12,489 bases of DNA from Planctomycetaceae bacterium (lineage in GTDB: Bacteria > Planctomycetota > UBA1135 > GCA-002686595). Below are positions 1-6,880 of this stretch, in pieces. Position 1 is the stretch's first letter, and each line of letters begins with the position of its first letter. The notes under the pieces are model-generated. The model was not told where the DNA came from and made no database searches. It worked only from the letters and a program-made list of their open reading frames with translations. Position numbers and translations under genes: made by a program. The stretch covers positions 1 to 12,489 of the forward strand of contig JABWBL010000049.1 in NCBI GenBank assembly GCA_013360535.1. The letters are read 5' to 3'.

Positions 1-258
1 GCAGCCAGCTCCCGCGCCGACCGCGCGCCACCGCAGGTGACGCGAGGCGGAGCTCGCTGGCCGGGACTGGAACTTGCGACCCTCGCGGGCCCGGCCCGAC
101 CTGGACCGCCCCCGACAAGGCGCAGGTCGCCTGACTTGCGACCCGGTTTCCGCTGCACACTCCCACGGGTAGTTACCCCTCTGGCCGCTTCCCAACAAAC
201 CGCGTTCCGCCCCGTAGCCCGCCGCCTCCCGAACCACCCGCACCGCCACCCCACGCGA
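1..258. other. Left-edge region with no clear gene
   Basis: Before the lipoprotein start there is no supported gene. Plus-strand frames end at TGA 38-40 and TGA 129-131, and either could be the tail of a gene cut by the window edge. The region has an 11-base direct repeat ACTTGCGACCC (72-82 and 134-144) and a small inverted repeat GGGTA-GT-TACCC (167-178). These may be regulatory, but no promoter is clear. Confidence 0.3.
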
Positions 259-1206
259 ATGAGCGCCCTTCGACCCGCCGTTTCCGCCCCGGATTCCCGT
301 CCGACCGCCGCCGCGCACCGTTCGGAACCGCACAGGCTCCGCGTCAAACCGCTCACCCTGCGTGGGTTCGCGGGCGCGTTGCTCGCCCTGACGCTCGGCC
401 TCGCCCCGGGCTGCGAGGACCGGGCCCAAGCCGGCGGGATCTCGGAGATCGAGGCGCGCCAGAAGATCGACAAGCTGGTCGAGCTCTTCCGCGGCGTCGA
501 TCCGACCACGACGAGCGACATCCAGGACAAGAACTTCCGCGACCGCACCAAGTTGCTCGAGGACCTGCACGGTGTCGGTCGCGCGGCCGGGCTCGCGGCG
601 CTCGCGCGCCTCGATCAAGCGAAGAACGAGCCGCTCGACGTGCAGTGGGCGCTGCTCGAAGCGGCCGCTTTCAACGCCCCCGAGGACGCGCAGCCGCTGC
701 TCGAGAAGCTGATCGTCACCTACGACGGCAAGGACGGCACGGGCCTGCGCATGCACGCGGTGCGCATCATGTCGGCCTCGATCCCCCAGCGGGCGATCGA
801 GCTGATCGAGCCGATGCTGCGCACGCCGCTGGCGCGCGAGACGCGCCCGCCGCAGGAGGAGCTCGTCCGCGGCTGGCACACCGCCGCGAAGAAACTCGGG
901 CTGACCGAGGCGCGCGTGTTGTGCGACCTCGTCGTCGACATGCGCCAGCCGCCGGACGCGCGCTACGCCGCGGTCAACGCGCTCTCCGACATGGGTGGCA
1001 CGCGCGCGATCCAGGCGCTGCGCGAGGTGCTGGTCGAGAGCGCGTCGGACGGCAACATCCGCCGCAAGGCAGCGCAGGCGCTGCTCGTGATCATGCCGCG
1101 CAAGGAGTTCTGCGCGCTGATGCAGGAAGCGGCGGGGCACGAGAGCGACGAGATCTTCCTCGCCTTCCTCGACGACATGCTGCAGCGCAACTGCGTCGGA
1201 CAGTGA
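259..1206 (+). CDS. HEAT-like repeat lipoprotein (function unknown)
   Basis: Predicted 315-residue exported lipoprotein. The ATG at 259 is the only standard start codon close to the export signal. The open frame continues upstream to the window edge, but that part is Pro/Arg-rich and looks non-coding. From 259 there is a basic N-terminal stretch of about 35 residues, a hydrophobic core (about 36-49) and a lipobox LAPGC with the acylated Cys at 52. The mature part is mostly amphipathic helix. A clear HEAT/PBS-lyase-like repeat lies at about 231-278 (PPDARYAAVNALSDMG, then IRRKAAQALLVI), and weaker repeats come before it. Such solenoids usually bind proteins; no catalytic motif is visible. The stop codon overlaps the GTG of the TatD gene (GTGA), so the two are probably co-translated. 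No convincing Shine-Dalgarno precedes 259. The lipoprotein call is good, the repeat call fair and the role unknown. Confidence 0.75.
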   Translation: MSALRPAVSAPDSRPTAAAHRSEPHRLRVKPLTLRGFAGALLALTLGLAPGCEDRAQAGGISEIEARQKIDKLVELFRGVDPTTTSDIQDKNFRDRTKLLEDLHGVGRAAGLAALARLDQAKNEPLDVQWALLEAAAFNAPEDAQPLLEKLIVTYDGKDGTGLRMHAVRIMSASIPQRAIELIEPMLRTPLARETRPPQEELVRGWHTAAKKLGLTEARVLCDLVVDMRQPPDARYAAVNALSDMGGTRAIQALREVLVESASDGNIRRKAAQALLVIMPRKEFCALMQEAAGHESDEIFLAFLDDMLQRNCVGQ

Positions 1207-1979
1207 CCGCGCCCGTGATCACCGACAGCCACGCGCACGTGTACGACACGGCCTTCGAGGCCGACCGCGAGGAGGCGCTCGCCCGCGCGCGAGAGGCGGG
1301 CGTGACGCGCATGCTGATGGTCGGCACGAACGTCGGGACGTCCCGCGCGTGCTTCGAGATCGCCGCGCGCCACGCGGGCATCTTCCCCACGGCCGGCATC
1401 CATCCGCACGACGCCGAGGCGGCGACCGACGCCGATCGCGCCGTGATCTCCGAGCTGTGCCGCCGGCCGGAGTGCGTCGCCGTCGGCGAGACGGGCCTCG
1501 ACTGGTTCAAGCAGTTCTCGCCGCGCGAGGCGCAGCTCGAGAACTTCCGCTGGCACCTCGAGCTCGCGCGCGAGCTCTCCAAGCCCGTGATCGTGCACTG
1601 CCGCGACGCGCACGAGGACACGCTCGCGCTGCTGCGCGAGTTCCGAGGCGTGCGCGGCGTGATGCACTGCTACACGTACGGCCCCGACGAGCTGCCGCCC
1701 TACCTCGAGCTAGGCTTCTGCATCTCGTTCTCCGGCGTCGTCACGTTCCCCAGGAACGAGCTCAACCGCGCGGCCGCGCGCGTGGTGCCGCTCGAGCGGC
1801 TGCTGGTCGAGACCGACTGCCCCTACCTCGCGCCTCAATCGCGCCGCGGACGCCGCAACGAGCCCGCGCTGTGCCGCGAGGTGCTCGAGCGCATCGCGCA
1901 GGTGCGCGGGGAAACGCTCGAGGCGCTCGCGCTGGCCACCAGTGCCAACGCGACGCGCCTCTTCGGCTTGCCGGAGTGA
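1203..1979 (+). CDS. tatD: TatD-family metal-dependent hydrolase/deoxyribonuclease
   Basis: A 258-residue protein, the usual length for TatD/YcfH-type TIM-barrel hydrolases, which are cytoplasmic two-metal enzymes reported to act as 3'-5' DNases. The expected ligands are all present: DSHAH at 8-12 (H10, H12), GIHPHD at 65-70, VAVGETGLDW at 92-101 (E96), VIVHCRDAHEDT at 129-140 (H132), VMHCY at 153-157 (H155) and LLVETDCPYLAP at 200-211 (D205). The C-terminal RGRRNEP and SANATRLFGL stretches are also typical. The start is taken as the GTG at 1203, which puts the HxH motif at residues 10-12 and overlaps the upstream stop by four bases. The frame is open further upstream but there lies inside the HEAT gene. 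It converges with the first pilin gene 16 bases away, with no obvious terminator between them. The family call is very secure; the physiological substrate is not known. Confidence 0.93.
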   Translation: MTAPVITDSHAHVYDTAFEADREEALARAREAGVTRMLMVGTNVGTSRACFEIAARHAGIFPTAGIHPHDAEAATDADRAVISELCRRPECVAVGETGLDWFKQFSPREAQLENFRWHLELARELSKPVIVHCRDAHEDTLALLREFRGVRGVMHCYTYGPDELPPYLELGFCISFSGVVTFPRNELNRAAARVVPLERLLVETDCPYLAPQSRRGRRNEPALCREVLERIAQVRGETLEALALATSANATRLFGLPE

Positions 1980-1995
1980 GCGAGGGTGCCGTGCG

Positions 1996-2742
1996 TTACT
2001 GGACCGGCGCCCAAAGGAGCCCGTCCACCGACGTGTTGTTGAGGCCGACGGGCGAGCTCATGTCGTTGGCGACGCTGAAGGCCGCATCTCCCGCGGGGCC
2101 GCCGGCGATTCCGGAATAGGCGCCCGCGCCGCGGTTCATCGTCTGCAGCACTTCCGTGCCTTGGTTCACGAAGAACACGCGGTTGCCGGTCTGGCCCGAC
2201 TGGATCGGCCACGCGTAGCAGGCCCACAGGTACTCACCCGCGTCCGAGTCAGGGAAGGCGCTCGTGAAGCCACCCGTCGGCTCCTCGACCATCGGCGCAT
2301 TCGCGGCGTCGGGCAGGTACAGCTGGAACAGGTAGCCGGTGCGCGCGGTCTGGCTGTTGTTGACGATGCCGAAGGGCGCGGAGAGCACCGGCGGGAAGAG
2401 CTCGTCGACGCCCGCGACCCCGGCTGCGGCGACACCACCCGCGCTCACGCGCAGCGGCACGAGGCCCGCAAGTTCCGCGAAGCTGCCGTACTCGCCGGCG
2501 CCGTCGCCGTCCGTGTCGACCGAACCGGCCGACTGGAACTGCGCCTGCGCGCTCATCAGCGAGCGCATCGTCGCGATCGCGCTGGCCTCGTTGGCCGAGA
2601 GCCGCGCGGCGGCGAGACGCGGGAGGGCGACCGACGCGATGATCGCGATGATCGCGACGACGATCATGAGCTCGATCAGCGTGAAGCCGGCGCGCGCACG
2701 ATCCTTCGACAAGGCAAGTTGGGAGTCCATCTCCTGAACCAT
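1996..2742 (-). CDS. Type IV prepilin / major pseudopilin paralogue 1
   Basis: A 248-residue class III signal protein. The prepilin peptidase site is G19|F20 followed by FTLIELMIVVAIIAIIASVA, with the conserved Glu at mature position 5 (E24) and a single hydrophobic N-terminal helix. After the helix come an Asp-rich loop DTDGDGAGE (76-84), GEYGSFAELAG, LFQLYLPDAA, WACYAWP (173-179), QTGNRVFFVNQ and a C-terminal WAPVQ. It would be exported, cleaved and methylated by PilD and assembled by PilB/PilC. The start is uncertain: ATG 2742 gives a 19-residue leader, ATG 2730 a 15-residue one. An AGGAG sits directly against the 2730 ATG with no spacing, so it cannot serve that start. It is closely similar to the pilin just upstream, so a tandem duplication is likely. 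A GspG-like pseudopilin is the alternative, but PilT in the same cluster favours a type IV pilus. The C-terminal domain is not the classical PilA disulfide loop. Confidence 0.9.
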   Translation of the reverse strand: MVQEMDSQLALSKDRARAGFTLIELMIVVAIIAIIASVALPRLAAARLSANEASAIATMRSLMSAQAQFQSAGSVDTDGDGAGEYGSFAELAGLVPLRVSAGGVAAAGVAGVDELFPPVLSAPFGIVNNSQTARTGYLFQLYLPDAANAPMVEEPTGGFTSAFPDSDAGEYLWACYAWPIQSGQTGNRVFFVNQGTEVLQTMNRGAGAYSGIAGGPAGDAAFSVANDMSSPVGLNNTSVDGLLWAPVQ

Positions 2743-2818
2743 CGGCGCCGTGGCGCGCGACGCTGGAGCGCGATTGCGATTTCCTTGGGGCTGCGCACAA
2801 GTCCCCCACAACGCGAGC

Positions 2819-2844
2819 GAGGCGCCCCGTTGCCGGGACGCCTC
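2819..2844 (-). terminator. GNRA-capped hairpin downstream of pilin 2
   Basis: Read on the minus strand this is GAGGCG-T-CCCG, a GCAA loop, then CGGG-G-CGCCTC. That is an 11-bp stem closed by a GNRA tetraloop, with one U-G wobble that would be a C-A mismatch on the plus strand, so it is better formed as minus-strand RNA. It begins 28 bases after the stop of the second pilin gene. No U-run follows, so it may be a weak or factor-assisted terminator, or a 3' stability or processing hairpin between the two pilin messages. Confidence 0.5.
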
Positions 2845-2872
2845 GACTCGAGAAAGCACTGTGGCTTGCGAA

Positions 2873-3598
2873 CTACTGGACCGGGACCCAGTTCTCGCCG
2901 TCCGTGCCGAGCACCGCACCGGCGACGTTGCACACGGGCGAGCCCATGTCCTGCGCCGTCTGGAAGATGGCGTCCGGAGCCGGGCCACCGGCGCTGCCGG
3001 TGTAGTTGTTCGTGCCCTTGTTGTTGTACTGGTAGATGTCGCCAGCCTGGTTCACGAAGAAGACGCGGTTGCCCGTCTGGCTGAAGTTGACCGGCCAGGC
3101 GTAGCAGCACCACAGGACTTCGCCGTTGTCCGGGTCAGGGAACGTGGCGGCGTAACCACCCGCCGCGTCTTCGGCGACGAGGTCGCGGGCGGCGTCAGGC
3201 AGGTACATCTGGAAGACGTAGCCCGAGCGCGTGACCTGGCTGTTGGCGACGTTGCCGAAGGCGGCCGAGAGCACCGGCGGGTTGAGCTCGTCCGTACCGG
3301 CGACACCGGCGGCGGCCACACCCGCGTTGGTCACGCGGCAGGGAATGGTGCCGGCGAGTTCGGCGAAACCGCCGTACTCACCGGAGCCGTCGCCGTCGGT
3401 GTCGATCGCGCCCGACGACTGGACCTGAGCCTGCGCGCTCGTGAGCGAACGCAGGGTCGAGATCGCCGCGGACTCGTTGGCCGACAGGCGGGCCGCCATC
3501 AGTCGCGGGATCGCGACGGAGGCGATGATGGCAATGATGGCCACCACGATCATGAGCTCGATCAGGGTGAAGCCAGCGTTCTTCTTGAAGGTTCTCAT
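2873..3598 (-). CDS. Type IV prepilin / major pseudopilin paralogue 2
   Basis: A 241-residue prepilin with a short basic leader (MRTFKKNAG) cut at G9|F10. FTLIELMIVVAIIAIIASVA follows, with Glu5 of the mature protein at E14. An Asp-rich loop DTDGDGSGE lies at 66-74. GEYGGFAELAG, YVFQMYLPDAA, WCCYAWP (163-169), QTGNRVFFVNQ and a C-terminal WVPVQ match paralogue 1 block for block. There are four cysteines (87, 164, 165, 223), against one (175) in the mature part of paralogue 1, so disulfides may stabilise this subunit. The leader length and strong conservation make it a candidate main pilus subunit. Gene context is pilTBC upstream on the same strand, separated by an intrinsic terminator, so it probably has its own promoter. 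The start at 3598 is well fixed by the leader length, although no Shine-Dalgarno is present. Alternative: a type II secretion GspG-like subunit. Confidence 0.93.
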   Translation of the reverse strand: MRTFKKNAGFTLIELMIVVAIIAIIASVAIPRLMAARLSANESAAISTLRSLTSAQAQVQSSGAIDTDGDGSGEYGGFAELAGTIPCRVTNAGVAAAGVAGTDELNPPVLSAAFGNVANSQVTRSGYVFQMYLPDAARDLVAEDAAGGYAATFPDPDNGEVLWCCYAWPVNFSQTGNRVFFVNQAGDIYQYNNKGTNNYTGSAGGPAPDAIFQTAQDMGSPVCNVAGAVLGTDGENWVPVQ

Positions 3599-3599
3599 C

Positions 3600-3623
3600 T
3601 TGGTTCGATTGGTTCCGTTGGTT
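3600..3623 (-). promoter_or_regulatory. Triple AACCAA repeat directly before the pilin 2 start
   Basis: On the minus strand AACCAA occurs three times with an exact nine-base period (plus-strand TTGGTT at 3600-3605, 3609-3614 and 3618-3623). The last copy ends one base before the ATG. No purine-rich Shine-Dalgarno is present. An A/C-rich, unstructured stretch like this could act as a ribosome landing or enhancer site, or bind a regulator. The repeat is seen directly; the function is inferred. Confidence 0.4.
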
Positions 3624-3656
3624 ACCGGGCACCGGAACGGCACTTCCGTGCCCGGT
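3624..3656 (-). promoter_or_regulatory. Stable hairpin in the 5' leader of pilin 2
   Basis: Inverted repeat ACCGGGCAC / GTGCCCGGT (9 bp, perfect), continued by GGAA/TTCC after a single-base bulge, with a six-base loop. It lies 25 bases upstream of the pilin 2 ATG. A smaller, mutually exclusive fold GGCAC-GGAA-GTGCC with a GNRA loop is possible inside it on the minus strand. No U-run follows, so a leader or attenuator-like element, or a 5' stabiliser, is more likely than a simple terminator. Confidence 0.5.
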
Positions 3657-3845
3657 GCTTCCTCGTCGCGCAGCATCGGCAGCGAGGGAGGCGTGACTTG
3701 AGTTGGGATGAAGGCGAGACGCGCGCAGTGCCTTCCCCGGCCCACCTGGCCGGCGGCTCCTGTCCGGCCCGACGTTCGGGAACGGCCAAGGGCATGCGAC
3801 GTGCGTGGATCGACGTGCGCTCTCGCGGCTCTTGAGGAGAGCCCG

Positions 3846-3884
3846 AAAAAAAACCGCGGGCCCGCGTCTGGAGCGGGCCCGCGG
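3846..3884 (-). terminator. Intrinsic terminator of the pilTBC operon
   Basis: On the minus strand a perfect 12-bp stem CCGCGGGCCCGC / GCGGGCCCGCGG with a seven-base loop is followed at once by eight T residues (plus-strand A-run 3846-3853). It starts 24 bases after the pilC stop. This is a textbook rho-independent terminator and separates the assembly operon from the pilin genes. Confidence 0.93.
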
Positions 3885-3908
3885 CGTTCTTCGCCCTGCG
3901 CGGCGTTC

Positions 3909-5141
3909 CTAGCTCGGTCCCGACAGCTTGCCGACGACGTCGAGGATCGGGAGGAACACGCTGAGCACGACGCCACCGACGATCACGCCCATGAACGTGA
4001 TGAGCAGCGGCTCGATCAGGCTCGTGAGGCTCTTGATCGCGGCCTTGACCTGCGCGTCGTAGAACTCGGCGATCTTCTCGAGCAGCTGCTCGAGCGCGCC
4101 CGTGCGCTCGCCGATCGCGATCATGCGCGTCACCATCGGCGGGAAGACCTTGGAGTGCGCCAGCGGGTCGGAGAGCAGCTGGCCCTGCCGCACGCTCTCC
4201 TTGGCGGCGTCGACCGTGTTCGAGACCACGCGGTTGCCGGCCGTGGCCGACACGATGTCGAGCGTGCCCATGATCGGGACGCCCGAGCGGATCAGCGTCG
4301 CGAACGTGCGCGAGAAGCGCGCCAGCGCGATCTTGCGCACGATGGGCCCGAAGATCGGCGCGCGCAGCACGAAGTGGTGCCACAGGAGCTCGCCCCTGGG
4401 CGTCTTCTTGAACGCGGTGAAGGCCGCGAACGAGCCGAACGCGCCGCCGACGACGAGGTACCAGTTCTCCTTGAGCCACGCCGACGTGTTCAGCGTGAAC
4501 TGCGTCAGGCCCGGCAATTCCGCGCCGAGGCCGTCGAACACCTGCCGGAAGGTCGGCACGACGCCGAGCATCAGGAAGGCCGTGATGCCGATCACGAGCA
4601 CGAGCGAGATGACCGGGTAGGTCATCGCGGCCTTGATCTCGCGGCGCAGCGCCTGGCTCGACTCGAGGTAGTCCGCGAGCCGCTCGAGGATCACGTCCAT
4701 CTGGCCCGAGGCCTCGCCGGCGCGCACCATGCTCACGTACAGCGGCGTGAACGCGCGCGGGCAGGTCTCCATCGCGCTCGAAAGGTCCGAGCCCCCGCGC
4801 AGCTCGTTGCCGATCTTCTCGCACACCTGCCGCAGTCCCGGCGTCTCGGCTTGCGAGCCGAGCACGTCGATCGACTCGAGCAGCGCGAGACCGGCGCCGA
4901 CCATCGTCGCGAGCTGGCGCGTGAACAGCACGAGCTCGTCGGAGGTGACCTTCGGGCTCCGGTTGAAGAACCCGCCGCCGGCCTTGCGGGCCGGCTTGTC
5001 GCCGGCGACCTGCTCGAGCTTGATGACGACGAGGTTCTGGCGCCGCAGCTCGGCGATCGCCTGTCCCTTGTCGTCGGCGGCGAGCGTGCCCTCGACGGTC
5101 TGGCCACCGGGTTTCTTGGCGGCGTACTTGAAGCTGGTCAC
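3909..5141 (-). CDS. pilC: PilC/GspF-family inner-membrane platform protein
   Basis: A 410-residue polytopic protein, the normal length for PilC/GspF, the inner-membrane platform that couples the PilB and PilT motors to pilin polymerisation. An N-terminal extension (FKYAAKKPGGQTVEGTLAAD) precedes two T2SSF repeats. The first covers about 70-195 (FTRQLATMVGAGLALLESI, then GEASGQMDVILERLADYLE). The second covers about 273-400 (FSRTFATLIRSGVPIMGTL, then GERTGALEQLLEKIAEFYD). Predicted membrane segments lie at about 175-196, 226-243 and 376-400; the last carries the family's EPLLITFMGVIVGG motif. The GTG start at 5141 is chosen because AGAGGA lies seven bases upstream and the N-terminus matches the family. 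It is the last gene of pilT-pilB-pilC, 26 bases after pilB. GspF of a type II secretion system is the alternative; the linked PilT favours pilC. Confidence 0.95.
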   Translation of the reverse strand: MTSFKYAAKKPGGQTVEGTLAADDKGQAIAELRRQNLVVIKLEQVAGDKPARKAGGGFFNRSPKVTSDELVLFTRQLATMVGAGLALLESIDVLGSQAETPGLRQVCEKIGNELRGGSDLSSAMETCPRAFTPLYVSMVRAGEASGQMDVILERLADYLESSQALRREIKAAMTYPVISLVLVIGITAFLMLGVVPTFRQVFDGLGAELPGLTQFTLNTSAWLKENWYLVVGGAFGSFAAFTAFKKTPRGELLWHHFVLRAPIFGPIVRKIALARFSRTFATLIRSGVPIMGTLDIVSATAGNRVVSNTVDAAKESVRQGQLLSDPLAHSKVFPPMVTRMIAIGERTGALEQLLEKIAEFYDAQVKAAIKSLTSLIEPLLITFMGVIVGGVVLSVFLPILDVVGKLSGPS

Positions 5142-5148
5142 GGGAGAT

Positions 5149-5154
5149 TCCTCT
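5149..5154 (-). promoter_or_regulatory. Shine-Dalgarno of pilC
   Basis: AGAGGA on the minus strand, seven bases before the GTG at 5141. It decides the GTG start, since the open frame runs much further upstream into pilB. Confidence 0.75.
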
Positions 5155-5167
5155 GGTTCCTTGGGGA

Positions 5168-6868
5168 TCAGTCGTCGCCGAGCGTGGTGCGCAGCACTTC
5201 CTCGAGCGAAGTGCGGCCACGCGCCGCATTGAGCAGGCCGACACGGCGCAGCGTGAGCATCCCGAGCTTGATCGCCTCGGTCTTGATGTCGACGGCGGAC
5301 GCGCGCCGCACCACCATCGTCTTGAGTTCCTGCTCGAGGTAGAGCGTCTCGAGGATCGCGAAGCGACCCTTGTAGCCCTCCTTGCAGCGCGGGCAGCCCG
5401 CGGGGTTGGGCCCGAAGAGCTCGAGCGCCGCGATCTCGCTCTCGAGGTAGCCGACGTTGAGCAGCTCCTCGTGCGGCACCTCGAGCCGCACGCGGCACGA
5501 CGGGCACAGCTTGCGCGCGAGGCGCTGCGCGCCGATGCACAGCACCGAGCTCGCCACCATGAACGGGTCGATGCCCATGTCGCACAGGCGCGTCACGGTC
5601 GTCGCCGCGTCGTTGGTGTGCAGCGTCGAGAGCACGAGGTGGCCGGTGAGCGCGGCCTTGACCGCGATGTCCGCGGTCTCGGTGTCGCGGATCTCGCCCA
5701 CGAGCACCACGTCAGGGTCCTGACGCAGGATCGAGCGCAGCGCACCGGCGAACGTCAGCCCGCGCTTGGGATTGACCGGCACCTGGTTGATGCCGTCCAT
5801 GCGGTATTCGACGGGATCCTCGACCGTCACGACGTTGACGTCGGGCGTCGCGACTTCCTTGACGCACGAGTAGAGCGTCGTCGACTTGCCCGAGCCGGTC
5901 GGCCCGGTGAGCAGCAGCATGCCGTAGGCCGCGTTCGACGCGCGCCGGATGTCGTCGAGCGCCTTGGGCTCGTAGCCGAGGTTGTCGAGCTTGAGCGCCA
6001 TCGCACCCGCGTCGAGGATGCGCATGACGGCCTTCTCGCCGCCGACCACCGGCAGGATCGAGAGGCGGAAGTCGATCTTGCGGTTCTCGTAGCGGATCTG
6101 GAACTTGCCGTCCTGCGGCGCGAAACGCTCGGCGATGTCGAGCGAGGCGAGGATCTTGAGGCGCGAGATGATCGCCGCGAGCATCGACGTCGGCGGCCGC
6201 ATCACCTCGTGCAGCGAGCCGTCGACGCGCAGTCGCACGCGGATCGAGCTCTCGCCGGGCTCGATGTGGATGTCGCTCGCCTTCTCCTTGAGCGCGCGCA
6301 GGATCATCAGGTTGACGAGCTTGACCGCCGGCGCGTCCTCGCCGGTCGTCGCGGCCTGCTCGATGTCCTCGGCCTGCTCGACCGCGACGTCGATCTGCGC
6401 CGCGTCGCCGTTGACCTCGTTGAGCAGCTTGTCGACGGCCGCGTTCTTGTTCTCGTAGATCGCGTCGGTCGCCGTGCGGATCGCGCCGGGATGCGAGAGC
6501 ACCGGGCGCACCTGGCACTTCGACATGCGCCGCAGGTCGTCGAGCAGGAGCACGTCGAAGGGATCGGAGACCGCGATCGTGAGCACGTCGCCGTTGCGCG
6601 ACAGCGGCAGGATGCCCTGCTCCTGGCAGGTCTCCTTCGAGAGCGCCTCGAGCGCCGCAGGCTCGGGCTTGATGCGCGCGAGATCGATCGGCACGACGCC
6701 CGACGTGCGCCCGAGCGTCTCGAACAGCGCGTCCTCGTGCAGCAGGCCCTGGCTCAGGAGCGTCGCGACCGGCTGGCCGCCACGCTCCTTCGCCGCTGCC
6801 CAGTCCTCGTCGGTGACGAGGCCGGCATCGACCAGGATTCGCCGGATTCTTCCCGAAACGCGCACCAT
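5168..6868 (-). CDS. pilB: PilB/GspE-family pilus assembly ATPase
   Basis: A 566-residue cytoplasmic hexameric ATPase that drives pilus extension. An N-terminal MshEN/GspE_N-type region (about 1-150) contains RIRRILVDAGLVT and later SDPFDVLLLDDLRR. The motor follows: ASDIHIEP at 197-204, Walker A GPTGSGKST at 322-330, Asp box VEDPVEYR at 349-356, Walker B VVLVGEIRD at 387-395 and His box GHLVLSTLHT at 409-418. A tetracysteine zinc site, C455xxC458 and C492xxC495, is typical of PilB/GspE and absent from PilT. ATG 6868 has GGAGG six bases upstream. It lies 12 bases after pilT and 26 before pilC, so the three are clearly co-transcribed. All catalytic motifs are intact. GspE is the only real alternative name. 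Confidence 0.96.
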   Translation of the reverse strand: MVRVSGRIRRILVDAGLVTDEDWAAAKERGGQPVATLLSQGLLHEDALFETLGRTSGVVPIDLARIKPEPAALEALSKETCQEQGILPLSRNGDVLTIAVSDPFDVLLLDDLRRMSKCQVRPVLSHPGAIRTATDAIYENKNAAVDKLLNEVNGDAAQIDVAVEQAEDIEQAATTGEDAPAVKLVNLMILRALKEKASDIHIEPGESSIRVRLRVDGSLHEVMRPPTSMLAAIISRLKILASLDIAERFAPQDGKFQIRYENRKIDFRLSILPVVGGEKAVMRILDAGAMALKLDNLGYEPKALDDIRRASNAAYGMLLLTGPTGSGKSTTLYSCVKEVATPDVNVVTVEDPVEYRMDGINQVPVNPKRGLTFAGALRSILRQDPDVVLVGEIRDTETADIAVKAALTGHLVLSTLHTNDAATTVTRLCDMGIDPFMVASSVLCIGAQRLARKLCPSCRVRLEVPHEELLNVGYLESEIAALELFGPNPAGCPRCKEGYKGRFAILETLYLEQELKTMVVRRASAVDIKTEAIKLGMLTLRRVGLLNAARGRTSLEEVLRTTLGDD

Positions 6869-6874
6869 CTGGAT

Positions 6875-6879
6875 CCTCC
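6875..6879 (-). promoter_or_regulatory. Shine-Dalgarno of pilB
   Basis: GGAGG on the minus strand, six bases before the ATG at 6868 and lying within the 12-base pilT-pilB gap. It is the strongest ribosome binding site in the operon. Confidence 0.8.
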
Positions 6880-6880
6880 G

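Larger units (their letters stand above)
3599..3908 (-). other. 310-bp gene-free region between pilC and pilin 2
   Basis: No credible gene was found here on either strand; open frames crossing it are Arg/Pro-rich shadows. It holds the pilC intrinsic terminator (3846-3884), the pilin 2 leader hairpin (3624-3656) and the AACCAA repeat. The pilin 2 promoter should lie in about 3657-3845, but no sigma-70 or sigma-54 box matches well enough to call. Confidence 0.6.

Noticed and set aside
1..40. Possible C-terminal tail of an upstream plus-strand gene ending at TGA 38-40
   Set aside because: Only 12 codons are visible, and another frame stays open to 129-131, so neither can be chosen.
2743..2872. 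TTGTGC plus a weak -10 as a promoter for pilin 1
   Set aside because: The -10 match is only about half of consensus; too weak to call in GC-rich DNA.
3630..3655. Sigma-54-like GGGCACGGAAGTGCC upstream of pilin 2
   Set aside because: The -24 GG is present but the near-invariant GC at -12 reads CC, and the bases are explained by the hairpin arms.
3622..5244. Minus-strand open frame overlapping pilC in another frame
   Set aside because: Shadow frame: Arg-rich and without motifs, whereas the PilC frame shows both T2SSF repeats and membrane segments.
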